64,000 bases of DNA from Candidatus Brachybacter algidus (lineage in GTDB: Bacteria; Bacteroidota; Bacteroidia; Chitinophagales; Saprospiraceae): positions 248,001 through 312,000 of the forward strand of contig JADJSK010000003.1 of NCBI GenBank assembly GCA_016711705.1. Direction: 5' to 3'. The position numbers were made by a program, and so were the translations under genes. Below the pieces are notes generated by a model that ran no database searches, had not been told where the DNA came from, and saw only the letters and a program-made list of their open reading frames with translations. Position 1 is the stretch's first letter, and each line of letters begins with the position of its first letter. Below are positions 52,157 through 62,200 of this stretch, one piece after another.

Positions 52157-53344
52157 ATGTTTAGTAGTGTAAGAACTGGACTTTCAGAAGAATTGAAGGA
52201 GCTTGATTCCAAAGGATTGTACAAAAGAGAAAGAATTATTATTACACCTCAATCTGCCTTAATAAAAACGGATAAAGGAGGTGAAGTGCTCAACTTTTGT
52301 GCCAATAATTATCTAGGATTGTCTTCACATCCTGATGTCATCCAAGCTGCTAAAGATACCATCGACTCGCATGGTTATGGCATGTCCTCTGTTCGTTTTA
52401 TCTGCGGAACACAAGATATCCACAAAGAACTTGAAGAAAAGACCGCAAAGTTCTTGGGACAGGAGGATTGCATTCTCTATGCTGCCGCCTTCGATGCAAA
52501 TGGGGGAGTCTTTGAGCCCCTCCTTGGTGAAAACGATGCTATTATATCTGATGAATTAAACCATGCTTCTATCATAGATGGAATCAGACTTTGCAAGGCT
52601 AAGAGGTTCAGATATAAGAACAATAACATGGACGATCTCGAAGCTCAGCTCAAGGCTGCGTCCGGATCCAGAAGAAAGCTAATAGTGACAGACGGTGTGT
52701 TTTCAATGGATGGATACATAGCTCAACTCAATCATATAGCTGACCTTGCAGACAAGTATGACGCTATGGTAATGATCGATGAATGTCACGCTTCAGGATT
52801 CATGGGTAAGACAGGACGTGGAACTCACGAATATCATGATGTCATGGATAGGATTGATATTATCACGGGTACTTATGGAAAAGCACTAGGTGGTGCCTCT
52901 GGTGGTTTTACAGCAGCCAGAAAAGAGATTGTCGATATGTTAAGACAAAAATCCAGGCCTTATTTATTTTCAAATAGCCTCGCACCTTCCATTGTAGGAG
53001 CTTCAATTAAAGTGCTGGACTTGCTTTCTTCTTCAACGCACCTCAGAGATAAACTTGAAACAAATACTCAATATTTCAGAAAGGAAATGGGTGCAGCTGG
53101 CTTTGATATTCTGCCGGGCGAACATCCAATTACACCTGTCATGCTATATGATGCTCCCTTGGCTCAGGAATTTGCAAATAAATTACTGTCAGAAGGAGTG
53201 TACGTGATCGGATTCTTTTTTCCAGTCGTTCCTCAGGGCAAGGCAAGAATAAGAGTTCAAGTGTCAGCAGGACATGAGATCGAACATCTTGACAAAGCCG
53301 TGGCAGCATTTACAAAAGTAGGAAAGGAATTGAACGTTATCTGA
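52157..53344 (+). CDS. kbl: Glycine C-acetyltransferase (2-amino-3-ketobutyrate CoA ligase)
   Basis: A 395-residue alpha-oxoamine synthase. The PLP lysine is K242 (TGTYGKALGGASGGF), with D208 in VMIDECHASGFMG. The opening NFCANNYLGLSSHPDVIQAA is typical of KBL. It converts 2-amino-3-ketobutyrate and CoA to glycine and acetyl-CoA. It lies 32 bases downstream of tdh and clearly forms a threonine-degradation pair. Related 8-amino-7-oxononanoate synthases differ in genomic context. Confidence 0.95.
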   Translation: MFSSVRTGLSEELKELDSKGLYKRERIIITPQSALIKTDKGGEVLNFCANNYLGLSSHPDVIQAAKDTIDSHGYGMSSVRFICGTQDIHKELEEKTAKFLGQEDCILYAAAFDANGGVFEPLLGENDAIISDELNHASIIDGIRLCKAKRFRYKNNNMDDLEAQLKAASGSRRKLIVTDGVFSMDGYIAQLNHIADLADKYDAMVMIDECHASGFMGKTGRGTHEYHDVMDRIDIITGTYGKALGGASGGFTAARKEIVDMLRQKSRPYLFSNSLAPSIVGASIKVLDLLSSSTHLRDKLETNTQYFRKEMGAAGFDILPGEHPITPVMLYDAPLAQEFANKLLSEGVYVIGFFFPVVPQGKARIRVQVSAGHEIEHLDKAVAAFTKVGKELNVI

Positions 53345-53392
53345 AAACTATTTTAATAGACCCTTGTTCCTGTTACTTATCATAACAAAACT

Positions 53393-54979
53393 ATGGACTT
53401 CCAGAAAATAGCATTTGACAAAGTCAATCAGTTAAGTCACTTCGACCAATTATACGCTGCTGATCAGCAGCTTTTCTCTTCACTATTGCCATATCCTGCC
53501 ACGATGGAAGGTATAGCTGCCTCTATCGAAGGAAGAAAAAATAAGGATGTTAACCGTGAGCTTTTGGTTGAAATTCTGACCAATCAGTATAAGACGAATG
53601 GTATTGATGGGCGGGATGAGTTGATCAAAAGCTTATCAGATAAAAATACATTCACAATAGTTACCGCCCATCAGCCATATTTATTCGGAGGGCCCTTATA
53701 TTTTATTTTAAAGATTCTCAGTGCAGTTAAGCTTGCTGAACAATGTAAAACAGCATTTCCGGATTATAATTTTGTTCCTGTTTTTTACATAGGAGGTGAA
53801 GATCATGACATTGATGAATCTAATAATGTAACTGTTTTTAACAAAAAAGTTGTTTGGAATACGGATCAAACTGGCCCGGTTGGAAGAATGACGACTCAGG
53901 ATATTACTGCCTCATTGGAAGAGATAATAACTATTTTGGGTAATAGTGAAAATGCTCTAAAGCTGGCTGAGGATCTGAGAGCATGTTATGCAGCGGGAAA
54001 CGATATTAATCATGCCATCACCTGCTTTATTCACAATGTACTAGCTGATTTTCAGCTGCTTGTTCTCAATGCTGACGATCTAAAAGCAAAGCAATCATTT
54101 AAATATATCATTAGAGATGAGGTTTTAAATGGAGTGGCTGAAGCCTTAGTGACATCCCAACAGGAAGAGTTAAAGAAAATGGGTCTTAAGCCTCAGGCTT
54201 TTGTCCGGCCGATTAACTTTTTTTATCTATCCGCCGAAGGAAGAAATAGGATCATAAAAAAGGACGGAAATTTTCTAATCAATAATACAGAAATTAAATT
54301 CACAGTTTCTGAAATGGAACGGGAGCTGGACGATCATCCTGAAAGGTTTAGCCCAAATGTCATTATGAGACCTATTTATGAAGAGTTTCTCTTGCCATCA
54401 GTAGCATTCGTTGGCGGTGGGGGAGAATTAGCTTATTGGATAGATAGAAAACCATTATTTGAGTATTTTAAGGTGCATATGCCCGTGTTGGTAAGGCGAG
54501 ATAGTATGATGATCGTAGATCAGGGATCAATGAAGAAACTGGGGAAATTACAATTGAAGATTCAGGATTTGTTTAAGGATGCACATGATTTAAAAACATA
54601 TTTTTTAAATATGCATGCTGAGTCAGCTATTTCTTTTAATGAAGAAAATCAGGAATTGGCAGAATTAATTAAAAAGATGCAAGAGAAAGTTGCTAGTATT
54701 GATCCTACACTTTCAGGTTTTGTTGGCTCTGAGACTAGTTCATTCTTCAAAACAATCGAACATATAGAAGCGAGAGTCAAAAAATCACTTTCCTCCAAAC
54801 ATGATATTGAACTCCAACAGTTACACACTTTGCAACAAAAGTTTTTTCCTGCCAATAGCCTCCAGGAGCGCAATGAAAGTTTTATGAGCTTTTATATTAA
54901 AATGGGCAATTCATTGTTTGAGAAAATTTACAATGCCTCGAATCCATTAGATATTTCATTCAAGGTTATTGAGGAGTAG
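53393..54979 (+). CDS. bshC: Bacillithiol biosynthesis cysteine-adding enzyme BshC
   Basis: A 528-residue protein. It has the BshC core TIVTAHQPYLFGGPLYFILKILSAVKLAE, then FVPVFYIGGEDHDIDESNNVTVF and LPSVAFVGGGGELAYWIDRKPLFE. A coiled-coil segment lies near the C-terminus. BshC joins cysteine to glucosaminyl-malate, the last step of bacillithiol synthesis; it is the usual low-molecular-weight thiol pathway in Bacteroidota. It is downstream of kbl by 48 bases and may share its transcript. bshA and bshB are not in the window. Confidence 0.94.
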   Translation: MDFQKIAFDKVNQLSHFDQLYAADQQLFSSLLPYPATMEGIAASIEGRKNKDVNRELLVEILTNQYKTNGIDGRDELIKSLSDKNTFTIVTAHQPYLFGGPLYFILKILSAVKLAEQCKTAFPDYNFVPVFYIGGEDHDIDESNNVTVFNKKVVWNTDQTGPVGRMTTQDITASLEEIITILGNSENALKLAEDLRACYAAGNDINHAITCFIHNVLADFQLLVLNADDLKAKQSFKYIIRDEVLNGVAEALVTSQQEELKKMGLKPQAFVRPINFFYLSAEGRNRIIKKDGNFLINNTEIKFTVSEMERELDDHPERFSPNVIMRPIYEEFLLPSVAFVGGGGELAYWIDRKPLFEYFKVHMPVLVRRDSMMIVDQGSMKKLGKLQLKIQDLFKDAHDLKTYFLNMHAESAISFNEENQELAELIKKMQEKVASIDPTLSGFVGSETSSFFKTIEHIEARVKKSLSSKHDIELQQLHTLQQKFFPANSLQERNESFMSFYIKMGNSLFEKIYNASNPLDISFKVIEE

Positions 54980-54999
54980 GGTAGAAGTGGTCGGTAGCA

Positions 55000-55440
55000 T
55001 GAAGTCAGTGGTCAGTGGTCAGTGGTCAGTGGTCAGTCATTAGTAATTAGTGGTCAGTATTTAGTAGTCAGTCATCAGGTAAGTAATTAGTAGTCAGTAA
55101 ACAGTCATAAGTAAGGCTATAATTATGGTCGTATGTAAAGAGATAGTTGATAGGAAGTTAGGCTGATAGGGCGAAAGGGTGATAAAGTGATAAGGTGAAA
55201 GTCGCAGTCCAATATAAAGTCATGTTAACGACCTAAATCTTAATAAGTATAGCATCCTGCCTTAAAAAATCTGCGTAATCAATATAATCCATTAAATACG
55301 TGATTCATAGAAAAGACATCAAGTGCTACTCCATACACTCTACATTGCGCCAAGGGAACCTATGGCTGCACTTGCATCTCACTACTAATATACTGATATA
55401 CTGATATACTGATATACTGTACTGATATTCTGACTACTGA
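55000..55440. repeat. Low-complexity repeats between bshC and accD
   Basis: GTCAGTGGTCAGTGGTCAGT (about 55005-55035), AGTAATTAGTAGTCAGTAAACAG, AGGGTGATAAAGTGATAAGGTG and ATACTGATATACTGATATAC (about 55388-55420). No gene is seen in this 464-base gap. Confidence 0.8.
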
Positions 55441-55443
55441 CCT

Positions 55444-56295
55444 TTATTTCGTCATCAACATGCTCAACATATTTTCCAATGTTGACCTAAGATCTTTTCT
55501 ATTGACTATAGTATCCAGGAAACCATTTTCCAAAGTTGATTCTGACGTTTGGAAATCTTCAGGAAGATCACGTTTTATTGTTTCACGGATGACTCTTGGG
55601 CCGGCAAATCCTATCAACGCCTTTGGTTCAGCAATATTGAGATCTCCAAGCATGGCAAAAGATGCAGTGACACCACCGGTGGTAGGATCAGTCATTAATG
55701 ATATATAAGGTAGTCCTTCGTCAGCCAGCAATGTGAGCATACTGGAAGTTTTGGCAAGTTGCATCAATGAAAATGCGGATTCCATCATTCTGGCACCGCC
55801 ACTTTTGGATATAATTAATAACGCTGACTTTTTCTCTATGCAATATTCGATGGCAAGCGCTATTTTTTCCCCAACAACTGAACCCATACTTCCACCTATA
55901 AAACTAAAATCCATGCATGCTACTGTCAACGGGATCTTAAATTCACCTAATTGTCCATATGCTACGCTTAAAGCATCATCCAGTTTGGTTTTTTTCTTAG
56001 CATCAACCAACCTGTCTTTATAGGGCTTTAGATCAACGAAATTCAGGAAATCCTCTGACTCAATATTATTAAATAAGGCAGTATGGCCTTGAGGAAAAAT
56101 AATTTCAAAATATTCTTTAGAACCTATCCTGGCGTGGTAGTCACACTTAGGGCATTTATAATAATTTTCTTTGAATTCCTTCATCGTGCTGGCTTCCTTG
56201 CATTCTTTGCACTTGTACCAAAGCCCATCAGGAGCCTCCTTCTTGTTCTTGGTAGTGGTTTGAATTCCTTCTTTTAATCTTTTAAACCAACTCAT
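55444..56295 (-). CDS. accD: Acetyl-CoA carboxylase carboxyltransferase subunit beta
   Basis: A 283-residue protein. The N-terminal zinc ribbon has C29, C32, C48 and C51. The carboxyltransferase core follows: VACMDFSFIGGSMGSVVGEKI, LLIISKSGGARMMESAFSLMQLAKTS, and YISLMTDPTTGGVTASFAMLGD. With AccA it moves the carboxyl group from biotin to acetyl-CoA, giving malonyl-CoA for fatty acid synthesis. The length is normal. It is divergent from dapB across 217 bases that hold a TACTTTTG box. Confidence 0.96.
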   Translation of the reverse strand: MSWFKRLKEGIQTTTKNKKEAPDGLWYKCKECKEASTMKEFKENYYKCPKCDYHARIGSKEYFEIIFPQGHTALFNNIESEDFLNFVDLKPYKDRLVDAKKKTKLDDALSVAYGQLGEFKIPLTVACMDFSFIGGSMGSVVGEKIALAIEYCIEKKSALLIISKSGGARMMESAFSLMQLAKTSSMLTLLADEGLPYISLMTDPTTGGVTASFAMLGDLNIAEPKALIGFAGPRVIRETIKRDLPEDFQTSESTLENGFLDTIVNRKDLRSTLENMLSMLMTK

Positions 56296-56389
56296 TCAAT
56301 CTTATTTATTTAAGAATAATAATTAAGTACAAATAATTAAAACTTTGATTGCCAGTTATTATGCAAGTAAAACACGGTCAATGATGCTG

Positions 56390-56397
56390 CAAAAGTA
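56390..56397 (-). promoter_or_regulatory. Candidate -7 box (TACTTTTG) for accD
   Basis: A TAnnTTTG match on the minus strand, 95 bases before the accD start. Confidence 0.4.
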
Positions 56398-56512
56398 CAA
56401 TATTTTTTCAGATTCTACCTATCTTGCAGGTATATCGACAATGTCAAGGTATAATTATGTGGAGTCTTCAAACACCATTAGTTTAAGATTAATAAACCTT
56501 TAATACAAAAAA

Positions 56513-57235
56513 TTGAAAGTAGCAATCATTGGTTATGGTAAGATGGGAAAGATTATTGAAGGTTTTCTTATCGAACGAGGACATTCTATTTCTTTCAAAA
56601 TAGATAAAGAGAATTTTCATCAATTGAAGGATATCAATAGGGAAAATACGGATGTCTGCATAGAGTTTACAGGCCCAAATTCAGCGAAGGCCAACCTTGA
56701 AATTCTGGTTGGAAATGGTATGCCTGTGGTATGTGGTTCTACCGGGTGGTACTCCGAACTTACATTTATACAAGAGCTTGCGGTAAAGAATGATACTTCT
56801 TTTGTGGCAGCTAGCAATTTCAGCATTGGGGTAAATTTGTTTTTCGAGGCAGCCAAAGATTTAAGTAAAATCATGAAAAATCAAGAAGGATATGGTGTTT
56901 CAATCCGTGAAACGCACCATACGCAAAAGTTGGATGCACCAAGTGGCACCGCTATTACACTGAGCGAGGAAGTAAGTTCTGTACTAGAGCAATTCGATGG
57001 CTTTTCTTTGAATGAAGAAGCAGTCGATGCTAAAATGCCCATCTACGCTTTAAGAGAAGAAGATGTACCAGGCACGCATGAACTTGTTTTTAGAAATGAG
57101 ATAGATGAAATATCTCTCAAACACATTGCATTCAATCGCAATGGATTTGCATTAGGTGCAGTGGTGGCAGCAGAATATATTTTTGATAAAAAAGGTGTCT
57201 TTACCATTCGTGAAATATTGAAATTAATCGGTTAA
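56513..57235 (+). CDS. dapB: 4-hydroxy-tetrahydrodipicolinate reductase
   Basis: A 240-residue protein. It has the N-terminal NAD(P) loop VAIIGYGKMGK, the VVCGSTGWY segment, FSIGVNLFFE, and the catalytic signature RETHHTQKLDAPSGTA. It makes tetrahydrodipicolinate on the route to lysine and meso-diaminopimelate, matching the DAP-specific mpl gene. The start is TTG at 56513; no ATG fits the conserved N-terminus. The 240-residue length is on the short side but normal for Bacteroidota DapB. Confidence 0.95.
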   Translation: MKVAIIGYGKMGKIIEGFLIERGHSISFKIDKENFHQLKDINRENTDVCIEFTGPNSAKANLEILVGNGMPVVCGSTGWYSELTFIQELAVKNDTSFVAASNFSIGVNLFFEAAKDLSKIMKNQEGYGVSIRETHHTQKLDAPSGTAITLSEEVSSVLEQFDGFSLNEEAVDAKMPIYALREEDVPGTHELVFRNEIDEISLKHIAFNRNGFALGAVVAAEYIFDKKGVFTIREILKLIG

Positions 57236-57239
57236 ATAG

Positions 57240-57475
57240 TATTAGAGTTTTTCAGTTAACCAGTTAACCAGTTAACCAGTTATTTTAGTAAACCAGTATG
57301 GAAGTATATCAGGATGAACGTATTTTCTAACCTCCTCCCACTTAATAAATCTAGCAAATCACGAGGAAGGTTCCCATCTTCGCAACAGTTCGCTGTTCAC
57401 CTCTCGCTGTTCGCTTTTCTTACCTTCTCACCTCCTAACTTTCTCACCTTCTCACATCTTTGAAACTTTATGCAA
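57240..57475. repeat. Low-complexity repeats between dapB and rnpB
   Basis: CAGTTAACCAGTTAACCAGT (57253-57280), CAGTTCGCTGTTCACCTCTC and CTCACCTCCTAACTTTCTCACC. The CATCTTTG at 57455-57462 may be part of the rnpB promoter. Confidence 0.7.
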
Positions 57476-57496
57476 AATAATCATGTTTACACCTTC

Positions 57497-57879
57497 ATGC
57501 ATTGAACCTCGTCGCGCTCCGCAATGGCGGTGTGAGGAAAGTCCGGGCAACATAGAGCAGCGTACCACCTAACGGATGGGTTCCGATGAAGATCGGAAAC
57601 AGATAGTGTCACAGAAACTAAACCGCTCCGAGCAATCGGGGTAAGGGTGAAAATGTGTGGTAAGAGCGCACACTTCTTTGTAGTAATATGAAGATGGGAT
57701 AAACCTTACGTGTTGAAATGCCAAGTATATCCGGATCATTTCATTTTTCGGAATGAATGTAAGTGCGGCTCGCATAACGCCGGAGGGGTAGGCAGTAAAG
57801 AGGTGTCTGGCGACAGACATCCAAGATAAATGACGGGGCTTCCTTCGGGAATGACAGAATCCGGCTTATATCAATGCAT
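57497..57879 (+). ncRNA. rnpB: RNase P RNA, bacterial type A
   Basis: The two hallmark blocks are present: GAGGAAAGTCCGGGC near the 5' end (from about 57534) and ACAGAATCCGGCTTA near the 3' end (from about 57855). Between them lie the expected P-helices, with the conserved GGGTAAGGGTGAAA-like and AGAGCGCAC segments. The ends pair as helix P1: ATGCATTGA (57497-57505) with TCAATGCAT (57871-57879), giving a length of about 383 bases. The RNA is the catalytic part of RNase P, which trims tRNA 5' ends. Confidence 0.95.
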
Positions 57880-57883
57880 TTTT

Positions 57884-57928
57884 AAAAACAAAAAGACCAT
57901 CGCGCGAGCGGTGGTCTTTTTTGTTTTT
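57884..57928 (+). terminator. Rho-independent terminator after rnpB
   Basis: AAAAACAAAAAGACC pairs with GGTCTTTTTTGTTTTT across an inner CGC/GCG stem. It follows RNase P RNA by 4 bases and can also stop the convergent porV transcript. Confidence 0.88.
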
Positions 57929-57978
57929 ATTATGAGGGTATGGGCAAGAAGTAACCTAAATTATTACTATCTGACTTC

Positions 57979-59202
57979 TTAGTTTAGATTCGGATCTTCA
58001 TCCACTTCAAATGCACCAAAGTCAAAATTCAATGTGAATCTCAACGTATTATCCAATGCACTTCTGGTATTTCCTGTAGGGACAAGATATGAAAGGTTCA
58101 ATCCAAAGGTGGTATATTTTAGTCCTAGACCTAAAGTGAAATATTTCAGATTCCCTTTTCTTGGGTTTTCGTATTGATACCCTGCACGAATGGCAAACTG
58201 ATCATTATACCAATATTCTCCACCGATACCCAATTGAATCTCAGCCAATTCTTCACTGAATCCACCTTTTGCATCGCTAAATGAACCAAAGATAGATGGC
58301 AGTAATGCCTTTTCTCTATAGTCCGGCACGCCATTCTGGTCAGCGTCTGTATACCCTGGATCAGGACTGGGTACCAATAATTTATTAACATCAAGGCCTA
58401 ACGTAATTCTATTGTATTGATCAAAATCTACATCCCATGCAGCACCAATTCCTAGGTTCGCAGGAAGTAAATCTCTAACTGTAGAGGCTTTTGTATAAGA
58501 GATCTTACCCCCAAGGTTACTCACTGCAACGCCGATTGCTAGATTACTTTTGGTATTTGTCTTAAGTGGAGTTCTATAGAATACTGAAATATCTGCGGCT
58601 CCAGTTCGGGCTGTTTCAATATCTACACCATTTAATTGTTGTCCGGAAGCAAGATTTGAATTAATGAATTTACCTGTCAAGGCACCATATAATTTGTCTC
58701 CAAGGCTTCTGCTGTAAGCTACTGCTATCTCAAACTCATTTGGTTTACCTGAGCCAATGACATCTCCCTGAGTATTAGTGAATGTAAATTCGCCTAAGGA
58801 AAAGTATCGTATTGATGCAGAGATTGCTTCTTTTTTACTGAACTTATAATAGCCGGAAAGGTATGCCATATATATATCGTTCAATCCAAGGCCTTTTAAC
58901 CAAGGAACATATGATACAGAAATACCACCGTCTCCTTTGGAAGATGCGATTTTAGCAGCGTTGAAGTGCATAGCGTTTGCGTCTGCTGATGTGGCCAAAC
59001 CTACACTACCCATGCCGGAAGTTCTAGCATCTGGTACGATTCGCAGAAAGGATACGACTGTGGATATAGAATTTCTGCAAGGTGAACCATCCGGTTCTAA
59101 CCAATTACCTGATCCTAAAGGACTTTCAACACATTGGGCGTTTGAATAATTAGAATAAGAAATGAAAAAAAGGAATGATAATAAATGGATATAATTCTTC
59201 AT
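57979..59202 (-). CDS. porV: T9SS outer-membrane protein PorV (LptO family)
   Basis: From ATG 59202 the product has 407 residues. A signal peptide (NYIHLLSFLFFISYSNYSNAQ) is followed by RIVPDARTSGMGSVGLATSADANAMHFNAAKIA, the opening of PorV-type FadL-like barrels. Alternating strands run to a C-terminal FGAFEVDEDPNLN. PorV shuttles cargo from the T9SS translocon to the PorU sortase. The frame is open 14 codons upstream, but that lacks a signal-like start. It follows porU on the same strand after about 90 bases, the usual porU-porV order. Confidence 0.93.
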   Translation of the reverse strand: MKNYIHLLSFLFFISYSNYSNAQCVESPLGSGNWLEPDGSPCRNSISTVVSFLRIVPDARTSGMGSVGLATSADANAMHFNAAKIASSKGDGGISVSYVPWLKGLGLNDIYMAYLSGYYKFSKKEAISASIRYFSLGEFTFTNTQGDVIGSGKPNEFEIAVAYSRSLGDKLYGALTGKFINSNLASGQQLNGVDIETARTGAADISVFYRTPLKTNTKSNLAIGVAVSNLGGKISYTKASTVRDLLPANLGIGAAWDVDFDQYNRITLGLDVNKLLVPSPDPGYTDADQNGVPDYREKALLPSIFGSFSDAKGGFSEELAEIQLGIGGEYWYNDQFAIRAGYQYENPRKGNLKYFTLGLGLKYTTFGLNLSYLVPTGNTRSALDNTLRFTLNFDFGAFEVDEDPNLN

Positions 59203-59241
59203 ATATAATAAGAAATGATTGCATTTTGATTTAATCGACCG

Positions 59242-59249
59242 CAAATATA
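59242..59249 (-). promoter_or_regulatory. Candidate -7 box (TATATTTG) for porV
   Basis: A TAnnTTTG match 40 bases before the porV start, so porV may be transcribed apart from porU. Confidence 0.4.
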
Positions 59250-59294
59250 AACTGAAATATCTTTAATTTATTGCCTTTGCTTAAACATAGGCTT

Positions 59295-62200
59295 TTATTT
59301 TAATAAAACTAGCTTTTGAAATTCGCTTTGAACTACCTTTTTATTTGTATCCAAAGTATTAATTACCTTAACTTTATATATATAAACCCCTTTTGCTAAT
59401 TGATCACCATAATCATCCAACCCATTCCAAATTGACGTCTTAAATCGCTTGCCAATTGGACTCAATGGTTCTGAAATGGTTTTGATCAATCTGCCTGAGA
59501 CAGAATATATAGCTATTTGTGCTACTATAGAACTGTTCTGAGAATCAAACTCAAACATAAATGAAGTAGCTGTAGTAAACGGATTCGGATAATTCAATAA
59601 GTTAGAAATGGTATTTTGCTCTGAATTGGAAACGATAAATTCGATCTCTGATTCACTCTTATTATTTGACAGATCCCATGCCCTTACCTTTAGTGTATAG
59701 TTACCCGGTTCCAACTGATCAAACTGGTATTGTAAATCACCTGCTTTGTAATTATCTTTTTCAGCGGTATAAAAGTCATTCATTATCTTATCTTTGGAAG
59801 GATCATTATTTAATGTAGATACAATCTCATGACCGATACTACTGGAAGATATATTGATGCCTGTGTCATCTGAGAGTTTTGCAAGCAAGATCGGAGAAGT
59901 GCCCACAGTAGCTCCATTCTTAAAGTCAAGATCATTCATAAAAAGCTCAATCACTGGTGGTGTATTGTCCACAATAGGATTTCTACTTTCGCCACCAATT
60001 TTAACCTTAGTTGAATATCCGCCTGCATCATATACACCATTATCTGCGTAGAAAGTAAGCTTGCCAGTATCGATGGCATAATTAATGTCTTTAGGTGAAA
60101 TGAAATCAATGCTCCATTGACCTGATGCTACTGTAGCTTTCCCTTTGAAAATAATATTGTTCTGGAACCTGACTGGAATGTTGGCACCATTTCCATCATT
60201 ACCTTTTGAGTACAAATTATATGCCTTATCATATACAGTTAAGGTCATAGTGCCATTAAAGTCTGTTATGACTGCATTTTGCGCATTTCGCACTGAGCCC
60301 TTAAGGTTAACTTTCTCCAATGCTTTAATCGTATCATTTCCTTCAAGCATGTATGGCTTTTGGTTCATCGACTCCAGCACTACATTTTCTTTTGGGAAAG
60401 CCAAGGTCATTGAAGGATCGCCTAGCAATACAAAAGCCAATCGATCAGCTCCGGTAGTGCTGTTCTTGGCTTTGGCAAGGATCTCCCCATTTGTAAGGTA
60501 TTTGCCATCAACTTTTGAATATAGTACTTGAAACAACTTATTTACAAAAGTCTCATTAGGAGCTATATATACTGAGCGGGTAGTGGTCATCAAAGCGATC
60601 ATACCACCATTAGGTTTAGTAATACAAACCTTACCTACGGATGTAATCTCAGGATCATCATAGGTAGAAAATGAGCAAGTCCCCGTGATCAACATTGGCA
60701 TTCTGTTCCGATTCTTCATGCCATTCAACGTTGATCGATCAATGATCTTTTCCTGAGCAAGGCCATCTACACCTCCGTGTCCAATATAATTAGATACAAG
60801 AACACCATTGTTGAACTGGTCATTCATGTCAGTGACTGCAGTCGGGTAGCTTTCGCCTCCCACAGTTGCTTCCTGTTTGTAAATATCAAGATAAACCTTG
60901 GATATGTTAAGTTCAGGATTTAGTTTTCTGACTCTTGTGAAAAGTGATTCTGATTGATTGATGAAATTATCGCTTCCTATATCATCCCAATCATCACTTA
61001 TGATCTGCAAATTGTATCTCCAATCTCCAAATGAGGCCTTGTCAGTTTCATATATTTTTACTTTATTAATGATCGTCTGTGCCTGACTCTTGTCCTGTAT
61101 AGGGAATCTTCCTACAAATACGTCAATAAGGCCTTTTTCTATTTCGCCTTCATCTTCATCCATGAAGCCATAATAATCATCAGAAGGAATAGCTCTGATA
61201 GGTTCGAATATTGCTTTCGGGTATTCATAAACTGGCACATAATTTGAATTTTCCTTATTGGATCCCTGAGCTATCGTTAGATCTCTATAGTCATAGGATC
61301 CATCGCCAAACATCAATAAGAATTTGAATTTCTGAGGGTCACGTGTATAGAACATTCTCGCCATATCTCTAATGCCAGTAGGGTCCTGTGCTCCACCTGA
61401 AAATTCATTTTTTATTTGTTCCACATCAATGGCATGAACGATGATCGATGATTGTTTACTTCTGTAGGCAGCATATTGTTTTGCCTCATCCGCGAATTTA
61501 GCATGATACACTATGATCATATCCGGTGTGATTAATCCATGGATATCCTGGGGATTTACTAGTCCAACTTTACCTGGATTTTTGATATCGGTGTTATTAA
61601 AACAAATGAATTGACGAGCATTTGAATAAGCTGCAGTAAAGGAACCCTTACCGCCTGATATGGACATATTGATCTTATTGGCCTTAAACATATCTGTGAT
61701 ATCCCAGATTTGTTCGTCTCCTTGGAGTGAAGAAAGATTATATTTAATATTGCCCGGTACCGAGGGTCTAAGCAATCTGAAATCCATTGGTTTTCCACCT
61801 TTAATGAGATTTCTTTTTGCATTTACTTCCAAATAATCGAGCCATCCCATGCTCTCAACACTCACCTGCGGAAAATCGAATGAAATGTTCCAATTCCCTC
61901 CTATTTGTTTGAACTTGAACTTTTTAATGTTGTATGAAGCAACTCTGGATTCAGAGCTTTCTATCATAGTACCGCCAAACGATATATCTGTTGATTGGCC
62001 ATCAGTTGTTAAAATGACCTTCGTTGGAATTTTACATCTTGTGGCGAAAGCCATATTAACTTGACCGGAGTCATTTGGGACAAGGTTGTTAAGGTCGAAG
62101 GCGCTCGTTAAGTTTTTTGTTCGATTGCCATTTTGGATTATCTCATCCAACCATATCTGTCCGGCTCCAATCTTGGAAAATTCATGAAGTAAATTTGTTT

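Noticed and set aside
55005..55100. Possible CRISPR-like direct repeats
   Set aside because: The units are 6-8 bases and contiguous, with no unique spacers and no cas genes in the window.
60145..60531. Plus-strand 128-codon frame opposite porU
   Set aside because: Shadow of a well-supported gene; no start context or motif.
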